From an uncultured Collinsella sp. (lineage in GTDB: Bacteria; Actinomycetota; Coriobacteriia; Coriobacteriales; Coriobacteriaceae), in contig UREM01000005.1 in assembly GCA_900546775.1 (NCBI GenBank), positions 1 through 64,000 of the forward strand: a stretch of DNA of 64,000 nucleotides. The letters run 5' to 3'. The notes under the pieces are model-generated. The model searched no databases. It worked only from the letters and a program-made list of their open reading frames with translations, and had not been told where the DNA came from. Each line of letters begins with the position of its first letter. Positions within the stretch are counted from its first letter, which is position 1. Below are positions 1 through 7,333 of this stretch, piece after piece. Both the position numbers and the translations under genes were made by a program.

Positions 1-84
1 CATGCCGCCGAAGTTGAAAGGCAGATTGCCGCTCTGGCGGGTTTGCAGCGTCGAGCCGTTACGCGGGTTGGTAAACCCGCGTAA
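1..84 (+). CDS. C-terminal end of an unidentified protein (partial)
   Basis: The first forward frame is open from the window edge to a TAA at 82-84 and would encode 27 residues with a basic tail ending TRVGKPA. The last codons overlap a 9-bp inverted repeat that looks like a transcription end, and the neighbour pyrE is convergent, which fits a gene end here. Too little is visible to name a family. The stretch could also be non-coding sequence that happens to be open. Confidence 0.25.
   Translation, partial: HAAEVERQIAALAGLQRRAVTRVGKPA
61..82. terminator. Hairpin between convergent genes
   Basis: ACGCGGGTT (61-69) pairs perfectly with AACCCGCGT (74-82) around a 4-nt loop. It lies between two convergent gene ends and could terminate either. 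There is no clear T-tract, so the assignment is tentative. Confidence 0.35.
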
Positions 85-768
85 CTACTCCCGAGCTCCG
101 TACTGCTCGTAGTAGGCGTCGATAGCGGTCTTGAGCTCGTCGTCGATGACGACTTTGCCGTCGATCTCGTGGTTGTAGAGGGTCTCGACGACCTCGGCCA
201 TGGAGACGATGCTCGCGACGGGGAAACCGTACTTGGCCTCGATCTCCTTCTGAGCGGTGGTCACGCCGCCCTTGCCGACCTCCATGCGGTTGAGGGACAC
301 GATCAGGCCCTTGATCTCGACATCGGCAGCAGCCTTGACCTTGGGATAGGTTTCGTCGATGGACTTGCCGCTGGTGGTGACGTCCTCGACCATGACCACG
401 CGGTCGCCGTCCTGGGGCTCGTAGCCCAGCAGGTTGCCCTTGTCGGCGCCATGGTCCTTGGCCTCCTTGCGGTCGCAGCAGTACTTGACCTCCTTGCCGT
501 ACAGCTCGTGGTAGGCAATGGCGGTCACGACGGCTAGCGGAATACCCTTGTAGGCCGGTCCAAACAGCACGTCAAAGTCGTCGCCAAAGTTATCGTGGAT
601 GGCCTGGGCGTAATACTCGCCCAGCTTCTTGAGCTGGTAGCCCGTCACGTAAGCGCCGGCGTTCATAAAGAACGGGGACTGACGGCCGCTCTTGAGCGTA
701 AAGCTGCCGAACTTAAGAACGTCGGACTCAACCATGAACTTGATGAACTCTTGCTTGTAAGCCTCCAT
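85..768 (-). CDS. pyrE: Orotate phosphoribosyltransferase
   Basis: This 227-residue cytoplasmic enzyme transfers the phosphoribosyl group of PRPP to orotate, giving orotidine 5'-monophosphate in de novo pyrimidine synthesis. The type I PRPP-binding loop is seen as VVMVEDVTTSGKS at about residues 123-135. The N-terminal FGSFTLKSGRQSPFF stretch and the FGPAYKGIPLA segment are typical of OPRTs. The length is normal for the longer bacterial form. ATG at 768 is preceded by AGGAG at 5-nt spacing. It stands alone on its strand, with no other pyrimidine gene visible inside the window. Confidence 0.96.
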   Translation of the reverse strand: MEAYKQEFIKFMVESDVLKFGSFTLKSGRQSPFFMNAGAYVTGYQLKKLGEYYAQAIHDNFGDDFDVLFGPAYKGIPLAVVTAIAYHELYGKEVKYCCDRKEAKDHGADKGNLLGYEPQDGDRVVMVEDVTTSGKSIDETYPKVKAAADVEIKGLIVSLNRMEVGKGGVTTAQKEIEAKYGFPVASIVSMAEVVETLYNHEIDGKVVIDDELKTAIDAYYEQYGARE

Positions 769-898
769 GCGGGCTCCTCTCGTAATCGCGTACGTGCCTT
801 CCAGTTTAGCGCAGGAAGGGCATCGATGCGGGCGTGCTTTGGAGCCACGGCATTCTGTAAAGGCTTTGTCAGGGGGAATGGTTTTCCGAACAATGGGG

Positions 899-927
899 TT
901 GACATGGCAAACCCCCTCATCAAGAAT
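899..927 (+). promoter_or_regulatory. Sigma-70-type promoter for the mgtA leader
   Basis: A perfect TTGACA (899-904) is followed by a 17-nt spacer and AAGAAT (922-927). The -35 box lies inside a short inverted repeat, GGGGTT (895-900) against AACCCC (910-915), which could be an operator. Transcription would start near 934 and give mgtA a leader of about 270 nt. Confidence 0.5.
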
Positions 928-993
928 ACGGGCGGATTCAAACGGGCACGAGATGCCCGAAGCGCGCTGCGCCCGGTCTTAAGGAGGTGTGCC

Positions 994-1065
994 ATGGAAG
1001 GCAGTCATAGTCGAAAAACCTGCATGTCGCCCTCGGCACGCCGCGAGGATTCCGCGCGCGCATAA
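994..1065 (+). CDS. Candidate 23-residue leader peptide upstream of mgtA
   Basis: ATG at 994 is preceded by a very strong Shine-Dalgarno (AAGGAGG at 981-987, 6-nt gap) and runs for 23 codons to TAA. The peptide is rich in Arg, Ser and Glu/Asp (it contains SARREDSARA) and resembles no known domain. It lies between a good promoter and mgtA, in the position of the MgtL leader peptide of enterobacterial mgtA, whose translation controls transcription into mgtA. The sequence is not similar to MgtL, so the analogy is positional only. It could also be a spurious small frame with a chance ribosome site. Confidence 0.4.
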   Translation: MEGSHSRKTCMSPSARREDSARA

Positions 1066-1086
1066 GCGCCAACAGCCGATCGTCAA

Positions 1087-1122
1087 AACCACCACAAAGG
1101 TGCCTGTCCCTTCGTGGTGGTT
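1087..1122. repeat. AACCACCACAAAGG hairpin repeat (copy 1)
   Basis: Fourteen-base arms 1087-1100 and 1109-1122 pair with one mismatch around the loop TGCCTGTC. The same arm and a related loop recur at 24570-24620. It lies between the candidate leader peptide and mgtA, so it may act as an attenuator as well as being a dispersed repeat. Confidence 0.7.
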
Positions 1123-1203
1123 CGAAAGCATGACGTGAGCGACATCTAGGTTTCTAAAGCAAATACGACACGTACGCTAACTCCCTTCAACAAGGAGGAC
1201 CCT

Positions 1204-3972
1204 ATGCTGATGCTCAAAACCGCCACGGTACTCGAAGCCATCTCCAAGCGCCGCCGCACGGCGCGCCCCGCCGCTCACACCGGCCTATCCAAGAACACCA
1301 TATTCGCCGCCACCCATAGCGCCGAGGATGCCCTCGTGCTGCTCGACGCCACAGCCGACGGGCTCACTGCCGAGCACGCCGCCGAGCGCCTAGACGCCAC
1401 CGGGCCCAACACCATCGAGGCGCCGACCAAAACGCTCGCCCGCCGCATCGCAGACGCGTTCATCGATCCCTTCGCCGGCATCCTCGCCGCGCTCGCGCTG
1501 GTCTCGCTCTACATCGACGTGCTCTCCGTGCCCGAGCCGCAGCGCGATCCTTCCACGGTCATCGTCATCGGCATCATGCTGCTGGTATCGGGCGGCATGA
1601 AGTTTATCCAGGAAGCCCGCAGCGGCAATGCAGCCGAGGCCCTCAAGGACCTGGTCTCCAACACCTGCTGCGCCCTGCGCGACGACGAGCGTCTCGAGAT
1701 CCCCTTCGACGAGCTCGTCCCCGGCGATATGATTCGCCTCTCTGCCGGCGATATGGTGCCGGCCGACGCCCGCATCATCACCGCGCGCGACTTGTTTGTG
1801 ATCGAGTCGGTACTCACGGGCGAGAGCGAGGCCGTCGAGAAGACCGCCGCCATCACCGTCGTCGAGGGTGCCGACGGCTCCGCACTGCCGCTCTCTGCCT
1901 GCAAGAACATCGTCTTTACCGGCACCTCCGTGCAAAACGGCACCGCCATGGCGCTTGTCGTTGCCACCGGCTCGGACACCTACCTGGGCGGCATCGCCAA
2001 GATGCTCAACGGGCGCGGCGAGAAGAGCGCGTTTGACCGCGGTGTCTCGAGTGTCTCCATGTTGCTCGTACGCCTCATGCTCGTTATGGCGCCGGCCGTC
2101 TTTGCCATCAACGCCGCCACCAAGGGCAACGTCATCGACGCGTTGCTGTTCGCCACGAGCGTGGCTGTGGGCATCACGCCGCAGATGCTTCCCGTCATCG
2201 TGACCACGAGCCTGTCGCAGGGCGCCAAGGACCTCGCCCGTCGCCAGGTAATCATCAAGGAGCTGCCGGCGATCCAAAACCTGGGTGCCATGGACGTCCT
2301 GTGCTGTGACAAGACCGGCACCCTCACCGAAGACCGCATCGTGCTCGAGCGCTACCTCAACACCGACGGCAACGAGGACGCACGTGTGCTGCGCCATGCG
2401 TTTTTGAACAGCTTCTTCCAGACCGGCCTCAAAAACCTTATCGACCTGGCCGTCATCGACCGTGCCGACGTGACGCCCTCGACCGTCGCACCCGATGCCA
2501 TGCTGGGCCAGAGCCTGCGCGACCGCTATACCAAGGTCGACGAGGTGCCCTTCGATTTCTCGCGCCGTCGCCTGAGCGTAGTTGTCGCCGACGCCCAAGG
2601 CAAAACCCAGATGGTTACCAAGGGAGCTGCCGAGGAAATGCTCGAGATCTGCTCCTTTGTCGAGGTCAACGGCATCGTCCAACCGCTCGCCGACGAGGAG
2701 TTCGCCCAGATTCGCAAGCAGGTCGCCGGGCTCAACGCCGAGGGCCTGCGCGTGATTGCCGTGGCGCAGAAGACCAATCCACGCTGCGTGGGCGAGTTTG
2801 GCATCGCTGACGAGTGCGACATGGTGCTGATGGGCTTTTTGGCCTTCCTCGATCCACCCAAAGCAAGTGCCGCGGGCGCCGTCGCCACCCTCGAGGCCAA
2901 GGGCGTAGCGGTCAAGGTCCTGACCGGCGACAACGACCGCGTGGCCGCCACCGTCTGCGAGCAGATTGGAATCGACGCGAGCAACGTCTTGCTGGGCTCC
3001 GAGATCGATGCGCTCGATGACGCCGAGCTTGCCGAGCGCGCTGAGAAAACTCGTCTCTTTGCCAAACTCTCGCCGCTGCAGAAGGCGCGCCTAGTGCGCG
3101 TCATGCGCGAGCTGCTCGGTCACACCGTGGGCTTTATGGGCGACGGCATCAACGACGCCGCCGCCATGCGCGCGAGCGACTGCGGTATCTCGGTCGATTC
3201 CGCCGTCGACATCGCCAAGGAATCCGCCGATATCATCTTGCTCCAGAAGGACCTGGGCGTGCTCGAGCGCGGCATCATCGAAGGCCGCCGCACCTACGGC
3301 AACCTGCTCAAGTACCTCAAGACCACGGTGAGCTCCAACTTTGGCAACGTGCTGTCCGTGACCGTCGCGAGCCTGTTCTTGCCGTTTTTGCCCATGAGCG
3401 CCCTGCAGCTGGTACTGCTGTCGCTGGTCTACGAGATCGTGTGCATCGCGCTGCCGTGGGACACCGTCGATGATGCCTGGACTGCCCGTCCGCGCGCCTG
3501 GGACGCCGCGTCCATCAAGGGCTTTATGCTTGAGCTGGGCCCCGTGAGCTCGCTGTTTGACATTGTGACCTTTGCCGCGCTCTTCTTTGTGGTATGCCCC
3601 GCCGCCGTGGGCTCGAGCTGGGCCGAGCTTGCCGCTGTGGGCAACGCCGCAGGCATGACGGCCTTTGCGGCGCTCTTCCAGAGCGGTTGGTTCGTTGAGT
3701 CCATGTGGTCGCAGACACTCGTGATCCACATGCTGCGCTCCCCGCGTCTGCCAAGCCCGCGCGACCACGCCGCGCCCGCGCTATGCGTCCTCACCGTGCT
3801 GGGCTTGGCGCTCGTCACCTGGCTGCCGGCAAGTCCCATTGCCGATGCACTGGGACTCATGCCGCTGCCGGCGAGCTTCTTCGCGCTGCTCATCGGCATC
3901 GTCGCCGCCTACATCGCACTCACTCAGCTGACCAAGCGCCACTACATCGCCCGCCACGGCGAGCTGCTGTAG
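1204..3972 (+). CDS. mgtA: Magnesium-translocating P-type ATPase (type IIIB)
   Basis: A 922-residue membrane pump that uses ATP to bring Mg2+ into the cell. The actuator motif TGES is at residues 205-208, the phosphorylated Asp369 sits in DKTGTLT, and the hinge MGDGIND is near 645-651. Membrane segments are seen at about 85-125, 285-345 and from 700 to the end, and the family-typical LVLLSLVYEIVCIALPWDT segment lies near the C-terminus. The length fits MgtA/MgtB (about 900). AAGGAGG at 1192-1198 sets the start at 1204. It is monocistronic, ends against a strong convergent terminator, and is preceded by a promoter, a candidate leader peptide and a hairpin, which suggests control by Mg2+. Confidence 0.93.
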   Translation: MLMLKTATVLEAISKRRRTARPAAHTGLSKNTIFAATHSAEDALVLLDATADGLTAEHAAERLDATGPNTIEAPTKTLARRIADAFIDPFAGILAALALVSLYIDVLSVPEPQRDPSTVIVIGIMLLVSGGMKFIQEARSGNAAEALKDLVSNTCCALRDDERLEIPFDELVPGDMIRLSAGDMVPADARIITARDLFVIESVLTGESEAVEKTAAITVVEGADGSALPLSACKNIVFTGTSVQNGTAMALVVATGSDTYLGGIAKMLNGRGEKSAFDRGVSSVSMLLVRLMLVMAPAVFAINAATKGNVIDALLFATSVAVGITPQMLPVIVTTSLSQGAKDLARRQVIIKELPAIQNLGAMDVLCCDKTGTLTEDRIVLERYLNTDGNEDARVLRHAFLNSFFQTGLKNLIDLAVIDRADVTPSTVAPDAMLGQSLRDRYTKVDEVPFDFSRRRLSVVVADAQGKTQMVTKGAAEEMLEICSFVEVNGIVQPLADEEFAQIRKQVAGLNAEGLRVIAVAQKTNPRCVGEFGIADECDMVLMGFLAFLDPPKASAAGAVATLEAKGVAVKVLTGDNDRVAATVCEQIGIDASNVLLGSEIDALDDAELAERAEKTRLFAKLSPLQKARLVRVMRELLGHTVGFMGDGINDAAAMRASDCGISVDSAVDIAKESADIILLQKDLGVLERGIIEGRRTYGNLLKYLKTTVSSNFGNVLSVTVASLFLPFLPMSALQLVLLSLVYEIVCIALPWDTVDDAWTARPRAWDAASIKGFMLELGPVSSLFDIVTFAALFFVVCPAAVGSSWAELAAVGNAAGMTAFAALFQSGWFVESMWSQTLVIHMLRSPRLPSPRDHAAPALCVLTVLGLALVTWLPASPIADALGLMPLPASFFALLIGIVAAYIALTQLTKRHYIARHGELL

Positions 3973-3999
3973 CACCACGGGCACCATCGTCAAGAACGC

Positions 4000-4041
4000 T
4001 TGGGCCGCCGCGACCCGCCCCTGCTGGCCGCGGCGGCCCAA
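4000..4041. terminator. Strong bidirectional terminator hairpin
   Basis: TTGGGCCGCCGCG (4000-4012) pairs perfectly with CGCGGCGGCCCAA (4029-4041). It sits between the convergent mgtA and LuxR-type genes. An A-rich stretch follows on the forward side, which gives a T-rich tail for neither strand in full, but the stem is very stable. Confidence 0.65.
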
Positions 4042-4052
4042 AATAGCTAAAT

Positions 4053-4077
4053 AGCCCCATCCCAAATGAGCTGCCCG
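4053..4077. repeat. Half copy of the 29.6-kb inverted repeat
   Basis: The 25 bases here are identical to 29672-29696, which is one arm and flank of the inverted repeat at 29612-29686. The match abuts the stop codon of the LuxR-type gene. This is a solo arm of a dispersed element. Confidence 0.6.
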
Positions 4078-5622
4078 CTAGTCCTTGGGTGTCCAAGACC
4101 AGAAGAAGTTGATAAGGGCCACGCGCGACTCGGCACCGGTCTTTTTATTGATCGAGGCGATATGGCGGTAGAGCGTGGAGCGCGAAAGGAAGAGCTTTGC
4201 GGCGATGTCCTGAACGCTCTCGTGCGATGCGACCAACGCCTCCAAAATATCGCGCTCGCGCTCTGTAAGCTCAAAGGCGGCGACAAAGGCATCGAGCCGC
4301 TCGCCGAGCGTGAACTCCGGAACCTCCGCGAAATCGGGCTCGCTCTGAGCAGACGCGCGGTCCGCACCAAGATCATCGGCAGCAAACGCCAGCTCGCCGG
4401 GCGCCGCAGCGTCATCGGCCCGATGCCCAGACTGCCCCAGCAGCGAAATCGCAATGCCCACAAACAGCACGAGCACCGCACTCACCGCCAGCAGCACGTT
4501 CTGGCTCGAGACAATCGCCACCGCCGGCGCCGTCACGAGCATCGCGCAAACGTTGCTGATGACACGACCCATGCACGGCCACAGATACGACCAGTGCGCA
4601 TAAACCGAAATGGCAGCAAATTTCGTCGTGAAAAACACCACGAAGAAGCCCGAACCCAGATAGAAAATCGCCATGGCCGCAAGCGCATTGCCGCCATTGC
4701 CGTCGATGAGCAAGACAAAGAACGAAAGCGTGGACAACATGGCAGTGCAAGTCATGGTGATGTTCATATACGAACGACCGTGCAGGTCAAATAGGGCGCC
4801 GGCGACTAGAGCGCTCACGCCCATCAGCAAGCGCGGCCAATCGCCCAAGTCGATGGCCCCGGCGGCATGCGAGGTCGTGAGCCCCGCATTGAGGGCGGCA
4901 AACACGCCAGCAAGACAGGCGGTTGCGACCGTCAAACGCACCACGGCGCGCCGAAAAGCCGCCGTTGACTCGGGATCGTCTTGCCATTTGGCGCCAAATT
5001 CCGACGCACCCACCGAAAGCTCGGCGATATCGGACTCGCGCCCAGGCTCAGATTCACCGCGCAGCTTGGCACGACGAGCGTCGTGGAGCAGCGCCACCTG
5101 CACAACCGCACAGGCAACAAGAACAAACTGTTGCGGAATCCCCGCGGGCATCACCATATGGTTGAGCACCTGCACCAGAACGCCCAGGGCATACGAAAGC
5201 GCCGCCGCGCGCGCCAAATACGGCGTCCGTGCAAAGCGTCGCGCAAAGTTGGCATGGGCGGTCGATCCGCAGTAGCCCAGCGTGCAGCACGCTATCAAAC
5301 CGCCGGCGATTACCACCTCAAACCGAACAGCCATAATCAGCAGCAGCAATGCCGATACCAGCAGCACGCCCGTGACGTCGCTCGTCGTATCGATCGCATG
5401 GGGGCGGCGGTAGTACAGAAGGGGGCGCACAAGAAAGCCGATCACGCTCGCACCGACGATGAAGCTCTCGTAGACAACGACCTCGCTCGGCGGCACAAAC
5501 TCGGCAACGCGCACGTCAAAAAGATACTCGTCAGCCAAATACGTAAAATAGAACAGCGCCAGGCATATAATCTCCCGAATGCCCCGACGCAGGTATGCGG
5601 CTGTGTCTCCCATGCCTCTCAT
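4078..5622 (-). CDS. LuxR-family regulator with multi-pass membrane N-terminus
   Basis: The 514-residue protein has about twelve hydrophobic segments over roughly the first 400 residues, a charged linker, and a C-terminal LuxR helix-turn-helix (LTERERDILEALVASHESVQ onward, about 445-505). Membrane-bound LuxR regulators of this build are greatly expanded in Coriobacteriia; they are presumed to sense a small molecule or membrane state and act directly on DNA, but ligands are unknown. ATG 5622 is chosen because it lies 4 nt from a G14 run on the coding strand that takes the place of the Shine-Dalgarno. A second ATG lies at 5613. No target is visible; it stands alone between a terminator and repeats. 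Confidence 0.85.
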   Translation of the reverse strand: MRGMGDTAAYLRRGIREIICLALFYFTYLADEYLFDVRVAEFVPPSEVVVYESFIVGASVIGFLVRPLLYYRRPHAIDTTSDVTGVLLVSALLLLIMAVRFEVVIAGGLIACCTLGYCGSTAHANFARRFARTPYLARAAALSYALGVLVQVLNHMVMPAGIPQQFVLVACAVVQVALLHDARRAKLRGESEPGRESDIAELSVGASEFGAKWQDDPESTAAFRRAVVRLTVATACLAGVFAALNAGLTTSHAAGAIDLGDWPRLLMGVSALVAGALFDLHGRSYMNITMTCTAMLSTLSFFVLLIDGNGGNALAAMAIFYLGSGFFVVFFTTKFAAISVYAHWSYLWPCMGRVISNVCAMLVTAPAVAIVSSQNVLLAVSAVLVLFVGIAISLLGQSGHRADDAAAPGELAFAADDLGADRASAQSEPDFAEVPEFTLGERLDAFVAAFELTERERDILEALVASHESVQDIAAKLFLSRSTLYRHIASINKKTGAESRVALINFFWSWTPKD

Positions 5623-5626
5623 GAAT

Positions 5627-5640
5627 CCCCCCCCCCCCCC
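5627..5640 (-). promoter_or_regulatory. G14 homopolymer tract at the ribosome-binding position
   Basis: Fourteen C on the forward strand (5627-5640) read as G14 in the mRNA of the LuxR-type gene, ending 4 nt before its ATG. A -10-like TAGAAT is visible at 5672-5667, so the tract would be inside a short leader. Tracts of this length slip during replication and could change translation or leader spacing. Confidence 0.7.
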
Positions 5641-5817
5641 GCAGTCGCTTAATGGCCTGCAAACTCATTCTATTAGAGAACCAGTCCTAATATCGAACCT
5701 ATCCTCAAAATGTCGCTAATTTGACCCCAACAGCCCACGGCGTAACCGATTTTGAGCCGCAAGGCCCAGAAGGGGCGCGCACGGCTTGCAGCTCGGCAAG
5801 GAGCGTCCCCAACTGCC

Positions 5818-5937
5818 ACTCATTTAAGTACGTCCCCAATGAGTGCAAGTGCCGCAAGTGCCAATCAAATGACGAGAGCGGATAATCTCCCACTTTGAGC
5901 CCGCATGCAGGCCAAAAACGGGAGAGTATCCACTCTC
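5818..5937. repeat. REP-like hairpin plus the 64-nt GAGAGTGGATAATCTCCC hairpin
   Basis: 5818-5844 is a 27-nt unit with ACTCATT and AATGAGT ends and a GTCCCC core. 5874-5937 is a second unit whose 18-nt arms (GAGAGCGGATAATCTCCC at 5874-5891, partner at 5920-5937) enclose a spacer. Both recur near 14.0 and 22.8 kb. The 5623-5817 stretch holds a candidate -10 box and otherwise nothing recognisable. Confidence 0.85.
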
Positions 5938-5948
5938 ATTCTGTGGGT

Positions 5949-6002
5949 AGTCATTGGGGACGTTCTTAAACGACTAGTCAAACAAGAACGTCCCCAATGA
6001 CT
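5949..6002. repeat. Paired REP-like units forming a long inverted repeat
   Basis: AGTCATTGGGGACGTTCTT (5949-5967) pairs perfectly with 5984-6002. Each half is one 27-nt REP-like unit of the AGTC type with the GGGGAC core. The pair lies just beyond the stop codon of the ROK gene and may also end its transcript. Confidence 0.85.
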
Positions 6003-6014
6003 ATGTCCAATGCG

Positions 6015-6926
6015 CTACACCAGGCGCATGGCCTCCTGGACAGCACCGTAAAGGTTGGCGTCGTTGCCGAGCTCGGCCGCCTTTATCTGCGGCACAGGAA
6101 TGCCGGCAAGGGTCCCTTCGTAACTCGAGAGGGCCAGCGGCATCTGCGCACGCAGGGCATCGACGAGCTCGGGATGGCACGAGATGCCGCCTGCGATCAC
6201 AAAGACCTCGGGGTCGAGCACGGCCTGCAGGTTGATGAGCTGTCCGTCAAATGCGCGAGCGTAGCGGTCGAGCGCGCGCTGCGCCGCCATATCGCCATCC
6301 GCGATCCACTCAAAGACGCGGCGGCCGTCCACCGGAGAATCCGCAGGCAGGCCCTTCTCGGCAACGGCGGCATCGCGGAGCGCACGCCAACCGCCCGAAC
6401 CCACAAAGGAGTTTTCCATGCTCGCAGCAGTCGTGACATCGTTGCGCAAGAAGCTAAACTCGCCCGCAAAGCAATGCGCGCCGCGCAAGACCTTGCCGTC
6501 GATAACGATGCCGCCACCGATACCTGTGCCGACAGCGAGCACCACGCCAAAACGCGTCCCGCGCAGAGCGCCAGCCGCATACTCACCGAGTGCACAGCAC
6601 TTACCGTCGTTATTGACGGCAATCGGCACCCCCAGAGCCTCGCGCATAAGCTTTCCGAGCGGACAGCCATCCATAAACGTGAGCGCACCACCGCGATGGA
6701 TCGTTCCTGTGACATCTCCCTCGTAGATGCCGCCGGGCGCACTCACGCCCACGGCGCTCACGCGCTCGCGATACGGCTCGACGAGCGAGATCAGCGCCGC
6801 GACCGTCTCCTCAGCCGTGGTAAAGCCCGTCGGCAGGCTTCCGCGCTTGCGGATGGAAAAATCCTCGCCCAGCACAGCCCATTTAACGGCCGTACCGCCC
6901 ACATCGATTCCAAAAAACTCCTGCAT
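6015..6926 (-). CDS. ROK-family sugar kinase
   Basis: A 303-residue cytoplasmic protein of the ROK (repressor/ORF/kinase) family without a DNA-binding domain, so likely a kinase for glucose, a glycoside or a related sugar. The phosphate-binding FGIDVGGTAVKWAVL opens the protein, the N-N-D active-site region appears as AVNNDGKC, and VGTGIGGGIVIDGK follows. The zinc motif CxCGxxGCxE of typical glucokinases is absent; GAHCFAGEFSFL occupies that place, as in some beta-glucoside kinases. ATG 6926 has GGAG at 5 nt. It lies in the same direction as the apiosidase-like gene and PTS upstream, which suggests sugar use, but the true substrate is unknown. Confidence 0.85.
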   Translation of the reverse strand: MQEFFGIDVGGTAVKWAVLGEDFSIRKRGSLPTGFTTAEETVAALISLVEPYRERVSAVGVSAPGGIYEGDVTGTIHRGGALTFMDGCPLGKLMREALGVPIAVNNDGKCCALGEYAAGALRGTRFGVVLAVGTGIGGGIVIDGKVLRGAHCFAGEFSFLRNDVTTAASMENSFVGSGGWRALRDAAVAEKGLPADSPVDGRRVFEWIADGDMAAQRALDRYARAFDGQLINLQAVLDPEVFVIAGGISCHPELVDALRAQMPLALSSYEGTLAGIPVPQIKAAELGNDANLYGAVQEAMRLV

Positions 6927-7037
6927 GTTCACTCCTTACAAGCGTAGCCCCGGACGCGCATCGCCGCGACCATCACAGGGGCTACCCCTCTGCGATGGTC
7001 GTGCAGCAAGTCACGCCCGGTGCCGATTATCTCTGTT

Positions 7038-7204
7038 TTACGCCTCTAATTTGGTCAGGCGAAGCATCATATACTGCTTACTTGGGAGATCGATGCGGAA
7101 CTTGCCCTCAAAGGTTCCGGGAAGCTCCTCCTCCGTCATGCCCCATGTGTCCACGACACTCACCTTGTATCGAGCGCCCGACTCGCCCTCAAACTCACGA
7201 GACC
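7038..7204 (-). pseudogene. C-terminal remnant of a DUF5605-type glycoside hydrolase
   Basis: The frame ending at 7038 encodes YKVSVVDTWGMTEEELPG and a FEGKFRIDLPSKQYMMLRL tail. This reads as the C-terminal domain that closes DUF5060/DUF4038/DUF5605 hydrolases, a group related to apiosidases. The similarity stops where a REP-like unit begins (7205-7230), whose translation GTYLNEW is also seen in the repeat at 5.8 kb. No N-terminal part is visible upstream. This is best read as the last ~53 codons of a lost second hydrolase, fused by chance to repeat sequence. Confidence 0.55.
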
Positions 7205-7230
7205 ACTCATTTAAGTACGTCCCCAATGAG
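7205..7230. repeat. REP-like unit at the pseudogene edge
   Basis: This is the ACTCATTTAAGTACGTCCCC unit, differing from the copy at 5818 only in the last base. It marks the boundary of the hydrolase remnant. Confidence 0.8.
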
Positions 7231-7333
7231 CGTGGCGGAATGGCTCCCCTTGGCAGCTTAAAGCCGTCATGCAGGAACCATTCCGTCGCAGCCAAATGAA
7301 AGGGACTGGGCTGTAAATATTGGAGAAGAGCCG

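Noticed and set aside
899..1203. An M-box (ykoK) magnesium riboswitch before mgtA
   Set aside because: The conserved M-box segments were not recognisable. The small frame and hairpin explain the leader better.
1390..2682. A 430-codon frame antisense to mgtA
   Set aside because: It is the antisense shadow of the ATPase catalytic region, with no ribosome site or domain.
5705..5893. A 62-codon frame in the repeat region on the minus strand
   Set aside because: It consists of repeat sequence (it contains the GTYLNEW string of the REP units) and has no ribosome site.
7038..7295. An intact 85-residue protein gene at the hydrolase remnant
   Set aside because: The N-terminal part is encoded by a REP-like unit and flanking repeat sequence, so only the C-terminal ~53 codons have coding history.
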